Position numbers and translations under genes: made by a program. From assembly GCA_965243325.1 (NCBI GenBank), contig CBDEUQ010000001.1:186001-250000 (forward strand): DNA of 64,000 nucleotides. Reading direction: 5' to 3'. The stretch is from JANQOH01 sp965243325. GTDB lineage: Bacteria > Pseudomonadota > Alphaproteobacteria > UBA7887. How positions within the stretch are numbered: the first letter of the stretch is position 1; each line of letters opens with the position of its first letter. The notes below the pieces were generated by a model. The model saw only the letters and a list, made by a program, of their open reading frames with translations, searched no databases and was not told the DNA's origin. Of the stretch, positions 1 to 7,522 are shown piece after piece.

Positions 1-756
1 GATCAGATAGGTGAACACCCCGTCGATCTCGTCGACGGACCGGCGGAGCGAGTCCTCCAGCGTCAGACCCCTTTCCAGATTCACCGCCGTGTAGACCGCC
101 AGCAGTTCCGAGTCGCAGTCGCTGACGAAGCGCTGCCCCTCCCGCTCGAGCTGCCGGCGCATCAGCCAGTAGTTCGTGATCTGGCCGTTGTGGACGACGG
201 CGATGTCGTTGTAGGGATACGCCCAATAGGGATGGGCGGAGCGGATGTCGACATCGGACTCGGTGGCCATCCTCGTGTGTCCGATGCCGTGGGTGCCCTC
301 GAACACGTTCAGATCGTAGGCTTCGGACACCTCCTCCGCGCTGCCGAGGTCCTTGACCAGTTCCAGGGCGTTGCCGATCGAGAGGATCTCCCCTCCCTCC
401 ACCTCTTCGATCTGGTCGGCGAGGCTCTTCAGGTCGCCGTTGAAGGAAATCCGTGAACGGAAGGCGTATTCCGTCGGTTCGGCGAGTTCGAGAACGTCGA
501 CGCCGAGCTCTTCCAGCACGGCGCCGATCGCCGCCTTGCGCTCCTCGATCGCCCGGCGAATCCGGGTGCCGCCGTCCAGATCCTCCTTCTCCGCAACCTT
601 GAAGCGCATGACGTACTCGTCCGGTCCGGGCCGGCCGTACATGGCGAAACCGGTCGAATCCGGGCCGCGATGCCGGAGCGCCTGCAGCATGGCGGTCATC
701 TCCTCGCCGATCTTGCGGGCGCCGTCGCGATAAATCAGTCCGGCAATGCCACACAT
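1..756 (-). CDS. Class II glutamine amidotransferase (GlxB/MgsA-like), partial
   Basis: The reverse strand opens with MCGIAGLIYRDGARK, the N-terminal-nucleophile signature of class II glutamine amidotransferases: Cys2 becomes the catalytic nucleophile that releases ammonia from glutamine. Later motifs fit the fold (RHRGPDSTG; GHTRMATES; HNGQITNY; DSELLAVY). About 252 residues are visible and the 3' end lies outside the window. It follows the glutamine-synthetase-like gene in the same direction, 66 bp downstream. In the N-methylglutamate pathway the matching gene is mgsA, subunit A of N-methylglutamate synthase, and the B and C subunits would be expected just beyond the window edge. That assignment is inferred from context; the fold itself is clear. 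A glxB-type glutamate-synthase-like role is the alternative. Confidence 0.85.
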   Translation of the reverse strand, partial: MCGIAGLIYRDGARKIGEEMTAMLQALRHRGPDSTGFAMYGRPGPDEYVMRFKVAEKEDLDGGTRIRRAIEERKAAIGAVLEELGVDVLELAEPTEYAFRSRISFNGDLKSLADQIEEVEGGEILSIGNALELVKDLGSAEEVSEAYDLNVFEGTHGIGHTRMATESDVDIRSAHPYWAYPYNDIAVVHNGQITNYWLMRRQLEREGQRFVSDCDSELLAVYTAVNLERGLTLEDSLRRSVDEIDGVFTYLI

Positions 757-822
757 GGCTGGTCGCTCCTCTTCAGGGACCCGAGCGTCGGCGGCGGGAC
801 GCGCCCGCCGGATCGGGCCGTG

Positions 823-2292
823 CTACGGCAGGCAGTCCAGGTACGTGTCGATGTCCCATTCGGTCGTCGTGTGCAGGAACCGCTCCCACTCGTCCCGCTT
901 GTACTCGTCGTACAGGCGGTACATTTCGCCGGGCAGGGCGGACTTGATGACATCGTCGGCCGCCAGCGCTTCGAGCGCGGCGCCGAGCGTCATGGGCAGC
1001 CGCTTGACCTGTTTACCGGCCTCCATCGCCTCGTAGATGTTGCGGTTTTCCGGCGGACCGGGGTCGATGTCGTTCCGGATGCCGTCGTCGGCGGCCTTGA
1101 GAATGGCGGCGGCCATGAGGTGCGGGTTCACCATCGAATCCACCGCCCGGTATTCGAAGCGCCCGGGCGCCGAAACGCGCAAGCCGGTCGTACGGTTCTG
1201 GTAACCCCAGTCGGAGAAGACCGGCGCCCAGAAGCCGGTGTCCCAGAGCCGGCGGTAGGAATTCACCGTGGACGCGCCGATGGCGGTCAGCGCGGCCAGG
1301 TGCTTCACGATGCCGCCGACCACCTGCAGTCCGACCTTGCCGGGAAGCTGCGGGTCGTCGGTATCCGGCATGAAGGTGTTTTCGCCGCCCTTCCGGTACG
1401 TGAAGTTCTCCTCCATCCCCGGCAGCGGATCGTTCCTCAGCGGGTTCAGCTCGTCCTGGCCGCCGCGCCACAGCGAGATGTTGTGGTGGCAGCCCGAAGC
1501 CGACACGCCCATGAACGGCTTCGACAGGAAGCAGGCGATGAGGTTGAACTCGCGGGCGACCTGGGCGCAGATCTGGCGGTACGTCGTGAGCCGGTCGGCC
1601 GTCCGCAGCGCGTCGTCGAAGGTGAAGTTCAGCTCCAGCTGGCCGGGCGCGTCCTCGTGGTCGCCCTGGATCATGTCGAGCCCCATGGCGCGGGAGTACT
1701 CGATCACCCGCAGGTACACCGGGCGCAGGCTCTCGAACTGGTCGATGTGGTAGCAGTACGGGTTGGAATAGCCGCCGTCGGGTTTGCCGTCCTCGCCCTT
1801 CTTGAGCCACATCATCTCGGGCTCCGTGCCGTGGCGCAGATGCAGGCCGCCGTGCTCTTCCTGGAACTGCGCGTGGATGCGGCGCAGGTTGCCGCGGCAA
1901 TCCGCGGTCAGGAAGGCGCCCGGCTGCTCCCGCTCTTCCCGATTGCGGAACAGCGTGCACCAGACGCGCCCGACGCGCTTGTCCCAGGGCAGCTGGCAGA
2001 AGGTCTCCGGCTCGGGAATGCCCACCAGCTCCTTGTCGTGCGGCCCGTACCCGAGGTACTCGCCGTGCCGGTTCAGGAACAGGTTGACCGTCGCCCCGTA
2101 CACGAGCTGGAAACCGCGCTCGGCGATCGCTTCCCAGTGGTCTGCCGGGATGCCCTTGCCGCAAATCCGGCCGGTGACCGACACGAACTGAAGGTAGATG
2201 TACTCGATCCCCAGCTCCTCGATCTTGCTGCGCACCTGTCCCACCAGGTCGTCCCGGCCTTCCTGTCGTACAAAGGCTTCGATATCCCTCAT
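823..2292 (-). CDS. Glutamine synthetase family ligase, possible gamma-glutamylmethylamide synthetase
   Basis: The 489-residue product has the glutamine synthetase catalytic domain: a metal-binding segment GDHEDAPGQLELNF, the ATP/substrate segment SASGCHHNISLW, and an arginine-rich segment around NRTTGLRVSAPGRFEYRAVD. The start is ATG 2292, because AGGAGGG lies just upstream; an in-frame extension to 2367 lacks support. It groups with type III/GlnT-like ligases that join an amine or ammonia to glutamate. Next to an MgsA-like amidotransferase and in a block with Tmm and Tdm, the best guess is ligation of methylamine to glutamate (GmaS role). Its N-terminus is unlike that of textbook GmaS as I remember it, so ordinary glutamine synthesis or another amine remains possible. 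Phased CCAAT boxes sit 60-75 and 215-250 bp upstream. Confidence 0.75.
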   Translation of the reverse strand: MRDIEAFVRQEGRDDLVGQVRSKIEELGIEYIYLQFVSVTGRICGKGIPADHWEAIAERGFQLVYGATVNLFLNRHGEYLGYGPHDKELVGIPEPETFCQLPWDKRVGRVWCTLFRNREEREQPGAFLTADCRGNLRRIHAQFQEEHGGLHLRHGTEPEMMWLKKGEDGKPDGGYSNPYCYHIDQFESLRPVYLRVIEYSRAMGLDMIQGDHEDAPGQLELNFTFDDALRTADRLTTYRQICAQVAREFNLIACFLSKPFMGVSASGCHHNISLWRGGQDELNPLRNDPLPGMEENFTYRKGGENTFMPDTDDPQLPGKVGLQVVGGIVKHLAALTAIGASTVNSYRRLWDTGFWAPVFSDWGYQNRTTGLRVSAPGRFEYRAVDSMVNPHLMAAAILKAADDGIRNDIDPGPPENRNIYEAMEAGKQVKRLPMTLGAALEALAADDVIKSALPGEMYRLYDEYKRDEWERFLHTTTEWDIDTYLDCLP

Positions 2293-2351
2293 GTCGCCGA
2301 CCCTCCTGGCGCGCTGCCTGCCGCCGGCCCCGTCGCTCAGGCGGTCGACGC

Positions 2352-2371
2352 GACCAATGCAAACCATTTGG
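2352..2371 (-). promoter_or_regulatory. Phased ATTGG-type box pair upstream of the glutamine-synthetase-like gene
   Basis: On the plus strand the sequence is GACCAATGCAAACCATTTGG. CCAAT begins at 2354 and a near copy, CCATT, at 2364, exactly 10 bp apart. The motif matches the arrays at 2506-2547, 8946-8974 and 9149-9187. Read on the strand of the downstream gene the box is ATTGG. It lies about 60-75 bp upstream of the start at 2292, a suitable place for an activator or repressor site. The binding protein is not known from sequence. Confidence 0.45.
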
Positions 2372-2505
2372 CTGGATCCAGCCGGAAGGCCCCGGGTGAG
2401 ACGATTAGCGGCGAAAAATCAGGAATCCGCGCTAAATCTGGCTTTCTACGGACGCGGCCGGACGACCCAGCTTGACTGAACGGCCGCTACTTTGCACAGT
2501 TGCAT

Positions 2506-2547
2506 GACCAATTGCAAACCAATTACGCCAATATCGACCAATTGGCA
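2506..2547. promoter_or_regulatory. Array of four CCAAT boxes spaced 9-11 bp
   Basis: CCAAT begins at 2508, 2519, 2528 and 2538, so successive copies are 11, 9 and 10 bp apart and lie on the same helix face. The array sits between the divergent glutamine-synthetase-like gene and the GntR regulator gene, 45-79 bp before the regulator's probable GTG start. It overlaps an in-frame TTG-initiated extension of that regulator, which argues for the later start. FCD-type GntR proteins often bind ACCAAT/ATTGGT half sites, but usually as palindromes, whereas these are direct repeats. Confidence 0.5.
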
Positions 2548-2586
2548 CAAGAACGTGGTTTGCGGAAAATTCGAGAGGATGGCGCC

Positions 2587-3327
2587 GTGGCTGACAAACG
2601 CGCGCCCGGACAGGAGCCCCGGCCGGCCGCCGGCCCGGGCCTCGGCGACGACGGCCGCCACGTCGGATATATCGCCGCCCAGCTGCGCGAGGCCATCCGT
2701 AGCGGGTTCTACGTGAACGGCGACCAGCTGCCCGCCGAGCGCGAGCTCGCCGCGCGGTTCGACACCGCCCGCAGTACGATCCGCAAGGTCCTCTTCAACC
2801 TGGAAACCGACGGCCTGATCGAGCGGCGCGTCGGCAGCGGAACCTTCGTCAAGCGCGAGGACATGGCGATCGGCGCCGCGCTCGACATCGGCAGCCAGGT
2901 CAGCCCGCTGGAGCTGATCGAGGCGCGCATGGCCGTCGAGCCGTACATGACCCGCCTCGCGGTGCTCCACGCCACCGCCAACGAAATCCAGATGCTGGGG
3001 TCCATTCTTGCCGACCTCGAACAGTGCCGGAACGACAAGGAGGCCTTTTCCCGGCACGACAGCATGTTCCACGAGTGGCTCGCCCGCAGCTCCAAGAATC
3101 CCCTGATGCTCCACCTGTATCAGCAGATCAACGCGGTCCGCGGGCATGACCAGTGGGACGCGATGAAGAACAAGATCCTGGTGCCGGAGGAGATCGACGA
3201 ATACAACCGCCAGCACCGGGAGCTGTTCGAGGCGGTCAGGCGGCGCGACCTCGCCTCCGCGGTCAAGCACATCAACGACCACCTGGAAAAGGCCCGCCAG
3301 GATCTTATGGGCGCCGCGGCGCTCTAG
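2587..3327 (+). CDS. GntR family transcriptional regulator, FCD (FadR) subfamily
   Basis: The N-terminal winged helix is recognisable from the GntR signature QLPAERELAARFDTARSTIR followed by RRVGSGTFV. The C-terminal part is an all-helical FCD ligand-binding domain with the typical FHEWLARSSKNP and HRELFEAVRRRD segments. I chose GTG 2587 because AGAGGA lies about 9 bp upstream and because the frame further up runs through the CCAAT array; this gives 246 residues. The gene is divergent from the glutamine-synthetase-like gene and convergent with the nitrilase-like gene. It is the obvious candidate to bind the phased boxes and control the methylated-amine block, with its inducer being a pathway intermediate. 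That link is inference. Confidence 0.88.
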   Translation: MADKRAPGQEPRPAAGPGLGDDGRHVGYIAAQLREAIRSGFYVNGDQLPAERELAARFDTARSTIRKVLFNLETDGLIERRVGSGTFVKREDMAIGAALDIGSQVSPLELIEARMAVEPYMTRLAVLHATANEIQMLGSILADLEQCRNDKEAFSRHDSMFHEWLARSSKNPLMLHLYQQINAVRGHDQWDAMKNKILVPEEIDEYNRQHRELFEAVRRRDLASAVKHINDHLEKARQDLMGAAAL

Positions 3328-3379
3328 CGGCCGCTGCCGCCGGCCGTCCCGCCGGCGCTCCGAAAACGCGGCGCGGCGC

Positions 3380-4201
3380 CTACCCGGGGGCGATCGGCCT
3401 GTCGTGGTCGAGCGCCGGTATCTTTCCTCGCGCCTCCGCCACGGCCGCGAGGTCGATCTCGGCCAGCACGATGCCCTCGCCGTCGCCGCCGTCCGCCAGC
3501 ACCGCGCCCCAGGGATCGACGATCAGGGAATGGCCGAAGCAGGCGCCGCCGCCTTCGACCTCTCCGTACTGGCAGGGCGAGATCATATAGCACGCGTGCT
3601 CGATGGCCCGCGCGCGGTTCAGCACGTGCCAGTGCGCCTCGCCGGTTACACGGGTAAAGGCGGCCGGCGCGGCCAGCATGGACGCGCCGCCGTGGGCAAG
3701 CTGCCGGTAGAGCGGCGCGAAGCGCAGGTCGTAGCAGATCGACAGGCCGAGACCGCCCCACGGCGTCGCTGCCACGACCGACCGGTTGCCCGGCGCGATC
3801 GTCGCGGATTCGGTCAGCGGACCCGAGTCGAGCACGACATCGAACATGTGCACCTTGTCGTAGCGCGCGACGATGTCTCCGTCGCTGTCGAGGACGTACG
3901 AGCGGTTGGAAATGCGCCCGTCCGGGTTCGTCACGCCGAGCGAGCCGAGCAGGAACCAGACGTTCCAGTCGCGCGCCGCGCCGGCGAAGGCGGGGAGGAC
4001 CGGGTGTTCGGATTCCGGGAAGGCCGCCGGGTGAAAGAGCCCGTCCGCCGTCCGCAGGCCGGAGAAGTACTCGGGCGTGCAGATGAGATCGGCTCCCGCC
4101 TTCGCCGCCTGCTCCGCGAGCCGCAACGTCGTCTCGATATTGAAGCCGACATCCGGGGTGGCGTTGTTCTGGACGCAGGCGGCGACAAACCGTTTCGACA
4201 T
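3380..4201 (-). CDS. Carbon-nitrogen hydrolase (nitrilase superfamily amidase)
   Basis: The 273-residue product has the nitrilase-fold catalytic triad in the right order: Glu44 in TPEYF, Lys116 in YDKVHMFD and Cys156 in SICYDLRF. Length and motifs fit the Nit1/Nit2-type omega-amidase and related branches, which hydrolyse small linear amides to acid and ammonia in the cytoplasm. The gene starts 24 bp after the stop of the TMAO demethylase gene and is probably cotranscribed with it. Its presence in a methylated-amine cluster suggests an amide substrate such as a gamma-glutamyl amide or ketoglutaramate, or simply nitrogen salvage. The substrate cannot be read from the sequence. Confidence 0.88.
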   Translation of the reverse strand: MSKRFVAACVQNNATPDVGFNIETTLRLAEQAAKAGADLICTPEYFSGLRTADGLFHPAAFPESEHPVLPAFAGAARDWNVWFLLGSLGVTNPDGRISNRSYVLDSDGDIVARYDKVHMFDVVLDSGPLTESATIAPGNRSVVAATPWGGLGLSICYDLRFAPLYRQLAHGGASMLAAPAAFTRVTGEAHWHVLNRARAIEHACYMISPCQYGEVEGGGACFGHSLIVDPWGAVLADGGDGEGIVLAEIDLAAVAEARGKIPALDHDRPIAPG

Positions 4202-4225
4202 CGGATGCTCCTGCGGGCCTGTCGG

Positions 4226-6598
4226 CTACGCCCGGACCCGCGATTTCGTCGGGTCGTAGAAGGGGAACGGGACCACGCGGGCCGGGATTCGCTTCTGGTG
4301 GCCGTCCAGCTTGCCGACTTCGACCGCCGTTCCTGTGCCCGCGGCGGTCACGTCCATCCGGCACAGCGCGATGTTCTTCCGCAGAACGGGCGAGCGCATG
4401 CCGCTGGTGACGGTGCCGACCTGGGCCCGTCCGACGTGGACGCAGTCGCCGCAGGCGGCCGGCTCCTGTCCGTCCAGCTCCAGACCGACAAGCTTGCGCT
4501 GCGGCGATTCCTTGCGCCGGATCAGGGCGTCGCGGCCGACGAAGTCGTCGTTCTTCGTCTTCAGCGCCACCGTGAAGCCGATTCCGGCCTCGAAGGGGTC
4601 CGTCTGGTCGTCGAATTCGTGGTTGGCGAAGATCAGGCCGGCCTCGATGCGCACCATGTCGAGCGCTTCCAGGCCGAAGGGCGAGATGCCGTGCGGCTCT
4701 CCCGCCGCCCAGATGGCATCCCACACCCCGGCGGCGTCGCGCGGATGGCACCACACCTCGAAGCCCAGCTCGCCGGTGTAGCCGGTGCGGGACACGATGA
4801 TCGGTATGCCGTCGTGGTCGCCGATCCGGCCGATGGTGAACCGGAACCAGCCGAGCTCTTCGACGGACGGCTGGGCGGGCGGCGTCCACACCGCCTCCTT
4901 GAGGATGTCGCGGCTCCGGGGTCCCTGGACGGCGACATTGTGAAGCTGGTCGGTCGAGGAGCGGACCCAGACGTTGAGCCCGAGCTTCGCCGCTTGCTCG
5001 CGCATCCATTCGCCGCCGAAGTCGCTACCGCCGATCCAGCGGAAATTGTCGTCGCCCAGCCGGAAAGCGGTGCCGTCGTCGATCATGCCGCCGGTCTCGT
5101 AGCACATGGCGGAATAGACCACCTGGCCGGTCGCCAGCCGGCGCACGTTGCGGGTCAGCACCCACTGCATCAGGCGCTCGGCGTCCGGTCCCAGAACCTC
5201 GAACTTGCGGAGCGCCGAAAGGTCCATGATCGCGGCACGCTCGCGGCAGGCCCAGTATTCGTCCAGCGCGCCCCGGTTGGTGAAACTGTTGGCCAGCCAG
5301 TAGCCGTTGTATTCGGTGAAATTCCTCGTGTGAGCGGCAAACCGGCTGTGGAAGCCGGTTTCCCTGGTCAGCTTGGGGTCGGCGTCGGGGGTCATGCGAC
5401 AGGCCACCGCTTTCGAGAACACGTGCTTGCGCGGGTAGACCCGCACATGAATGTCGGAGGGGTTCCAGCCGTTGGCGGCGTCGATATCGTCCGGGCAGGC
5501 GGACGAGACGCAGACTAGGTCGGTCAATGCGCGCAACAGCACATAGTCGCCCGGGCGCGACCACGGGTTGTCGTGGAATGTCTGGTTGGCGTCGTCGAAC
5601 CCGGTGTTGAAGAAGAAGTTCAGCGCCATCCAGCCGCGGCGCGGCGCCACCCCGTACGGCGCGAGCGCCCGGTTGAAGTTTTCGGTGCAGTTGACATGGC
5701 CCGGATAGCCCATGTCGTCGTAGTACTTCGCCGTGCAGGCGTAGAGAAAACTGTCGTGGCGGCCGCAGGTGTCGCGAACGACCTCGACCGTCGGCTGCAG
5801 GTTCTGGTCGAAGCATTTCGACATGAGGCCCGGCGCCGGATAGGCGCTGCCCATCAGCGTGCGGGTCGCGGTCGCGTCCAGGCAGAGCTCGTGGCCCCGG
5901 TCGAGGCCGGCGACGCTGAGGGCCTGGAAGTCCGAGCACTGCCGCCCCTGCACGTCGATGATCTGGATGAATTCCCCGGCCTTGACCTCGTAGGCTTCGG
6001 CCGTGCAGGCGGCGATGCGGCGGTCGAGACCGGGGTCGGCCAGGGGCTCCGGCACCGGGTGCTCGGCGGGCGCCGCCGGGTTGGCGCGGGCGACGAAGAT
6101 CTCGATCCGGGTCGGCGGGTCCTGCCGGTCGACCCGCATCGCGGCCCCCGGCGCCGCGACGAAACACACCAGCGGCCGCTCGGCGGTGAACGTTTCCTCG
6201 TCGCCGGGGCGCGAGTCCCTGCCGAGCACGACGATCGACCGCGCCCCGGCGATGTCGAGACCGCGCCGCCGCAGGGAGCCGGCAAGCGAGCGGGCCGGCC
6301 CGTCGCCGCCGCCGAGGATGGCCTTGAGACCTTCGGCGCTGCCGTCCGGCGCGACGCCCAGCGCCTCCGTGTCCGCCGCGCCGGTCGGCGCGAAGCCGGC
6401 GATTTCGGCCGCCTGCCGGCCCTCGCGGTCGCGGACCGTGAGGGCGTCGCCCGGCTCGAGCGGGAAGACGGCGGCGCCGCCGCCCTCGGCGACATAGCGC
6501 TCGACCCCGAAACCCAGCGTGGGCACGCCCGGCAGCAGGACGGCGCCGGCTGTCGAGGGCCGTTGCAGAAGCTGCCGTCGCGGCGTCGGGACGCTCAT
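4226..6598 (-). CDS. tdm: Trimethylamine N-oxide demethylase (Tdm), DUF1989-GcvT fusion
   Basis: This 790-residue protein joins two domains. Residues about 190-360 form a DUF1989 domain with conserved cysteines in GRQCSDF (Cys221), RDTCGRHD (Cys278) and HVNCTENF (Cys304), likely zinc ligands. Residues about 390-790 form a glycine-cleavage T-protein-like domain (for example FEVLGPDAERLMQW, VQGPRSRDILKE, YTGELGFEVW) that binds tetrahydrofolate. This architecture is that of Tdm, which splits TMAO into dimethylamine and formaldehyde, the latter captured on folate. The N-terminal 180 residues look like a degenerate copy of the DUF1989 domain (RDREGRQAAEIAG against DVQGRQCSDFQAL). ATG 6598 is preferred over the longer frame to 6685. 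Tmm, encoded upstream on the same strand, would supply TMAO. Confidence 0.85.
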   Translation of the reverse strand: MSVPTPRRQLLQRPSTAGAVLLPGVPTLGFGVERYVAEGGGAAVFPLEPGDALTVRDREGRQAAEIAGFAPTGAADTEALGVAPDGSAEGLKAILGGGDGPARSLAGSLRRRGLDIAGARSIVVLGRDSRPGDEETFTAERPLVCFVAAPGAAMRVDRQDPPTRIEIFVARANPAAPAEHPVPEPLADPGLDRRIAACTAEAYEVKAGEFIQIIDVQGRQCSDFQALSVAGLDRGHELCLDATATRTLMGSAYPAPGLMSKCFDQNLQPTVEVVRDTCGRHDSFLYACTAKYYDDMGYPGHVNCTENFNRALAPYGVAPRRGWMALNFFFNTGFDDANQTFHDNPWSRPGDYVLLRALTDLVCVSSACPDDIDAANGWNPSDIHVRVYPRKHVFSKAVACRMTPDADPKLTRETGFHSRFAAHTRNFTEYNGYWLANSFTNRGALDEYWACRERAAIMDLSALRKFEVLGPDAERLMQWVLTRNVRRLATGQVVYSAMCYETGGMIDDGTAFRLGDDNFRWIGGSDFGGEWMREQAAKLGLNVWVRSSTDQLHNVAVQGPRSRDILKEAVWTPPAQPSVEELGWFRFTIGRIGDHDGIPIIVSRTGYTGELGFEVWCHPRDAAGVWDAIWAAGEPHGISPFGLEALDMVRIEAGLIFANHEFDDQTDPFEAGIGFTVALKTKNDDFVGRDALIRRKESPQRKLVGLELDGQEPAACGDCVHVGRAQVGTVTSGMRSPVLRKNIALCRMDVTAAGTGTAVEVGKLDGHQKRIPARVVPFPFYDPTKSRVRA

Positions 6599-6769
6599 GG
6601 CAAACCGTGCACCTTTTCCGTTCTCCAGCTTACGGATCGACCGGCCGATCGGCAATCGGCGCCGTCGCCCCCGGGGCGGCCGCAAGAGACCTGGCGCCGG
6701 CGCGAACGGGACGGCGTGCGGCGGCTCTGAGGCCGGGTTGTGCGTGGAACCGGCAGCATCGCCGCCCCG

Positions 6770-7504
6770 CTACAGGAAGTCCCGTTCGTGCACGATCGCC
6801 GTCAGATAGCCGGCCGCCAGCAGGCGGCGGGTGTCGTTCATCTCCAGCGGCTGCTCCCGCCGCCACGCGTCGAGCGCGTCGGTCGCCGGGCCGCCGCCCG
6901 CGGCCTCGATCTTGGCGTCGTACAACGCCGTCCGCGAGTCGTTCCCGGCCGCATCGGCGCGGCCCGACAGCACGCGCGCGATGGCGACGACTTCCGGATT
7001 GTTCGGCCCGAACGCCTGCTCGCGTTCGGCGAGCGCGGTGGTCAGCAGACGGTCGGCGGTTTCGTCGTCGTCCAGGAAGAGCCGGGCGATCGCGAGGTTG
7101 AAACGGGTGAGGGCGAGGGCGCCGGTCAGGAACTGGCGGTGCCGTGCGCGCCGGACGTCGCCGTAGACCCGCACGTGGCGCTGCTCCAGGCGCTGGTGAA
7201 AGAGCGAGCTGCGGGCCGCGGCCGCAACCGCCATGCCGCGGGTCCACTCCAGCGCCGCCTCCCAGGCGGACAGCGCCGAGGAAAGGGCCGGGGCGGCACC
7301 GTCGTGATCCTGGTCGATCAGGAGGGCGAGGGCGGCATTGTTCTCGCTGGCGGCCCGGCGCGGGTCGCCCTCCGGAAACCCCTCTGCCAGCGCGCCCGCC
7401 CGCCGCCACAGATGGGCCGCTTCCGCGCGGCGCACGGCGCGATAGGCGTCCAGCGCGGCGGCCGAGAGGGCATCCCACTCCCATTCCGTCGGCAGGTCGC
7501 CCAT
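6770..7504 (-). CDS. Unknown helical (TPR-like) protein between tmm and tdm
   Basis: The 244-residue product is rich in Ala, Leu and Arg and is predicted by eye to be all helical. Segments such as NNAALALLIDQDHDGAAPAL and FNLAIARLFLDDDETADRLL resemble tetratricopeptide-type helix pairs. No catalytic motif, signal peptide or membrane segment is seen. The gene starts 18 bp after tmm ends and lies on the same strand as tmm and tdm, so it is very likely cotranscribed. It could be a scaffold or accessory factor joining Tmm, which releases TMAO, to Tdm, which consumes it. I do not recognise the family and that role is speculative. Confidence 0.7.
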   Translation of the reverse strand: MGDLPTEWEWDALSAAALDAYRAVRRAEAAHLWRRAGALAEGFPEGDPRRAASENNAALALLIDQDHDGAAPALSSALSAWEAALEWTRGMAVAAAARSSLFHQRLEQRHVRVYGDVRRARHRQFLTGALALTRFNLAIARLFLDDDETADRLLTTALAEREQAFGPNNPEVVAIARVLSGRADAAGNDSRTALYDAKIEAAGGGPATDALDAWRREQPLEMNDTRRLLAAGYLTAIVHERDFL

Positions 7505-7522
7505 CTCGGGGTCCCGGCTGCG

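Noticed and set aside
670..2475. 601-codon plus-strand frame opposite the glutamine-synthetase-like gene
   Set aside because: The minus strand carries clear glutamine synthetase motifs; the plus product has no recognisable domain.
2500..2586. TTG-initiated extension of the GntR regulator
   Set aside because: It would translate the phased CCAAT array; GTG 2587 has a better ribosome site and leaves the array intergenic.
3310..3380. Terminator between the GntR gene and the nitrilase gene
   Set aside because: GGCGCCGCG and CGCGGCGCC can pair, but the loop exceeds 50 bases and the left arm is coding; too weak to list.
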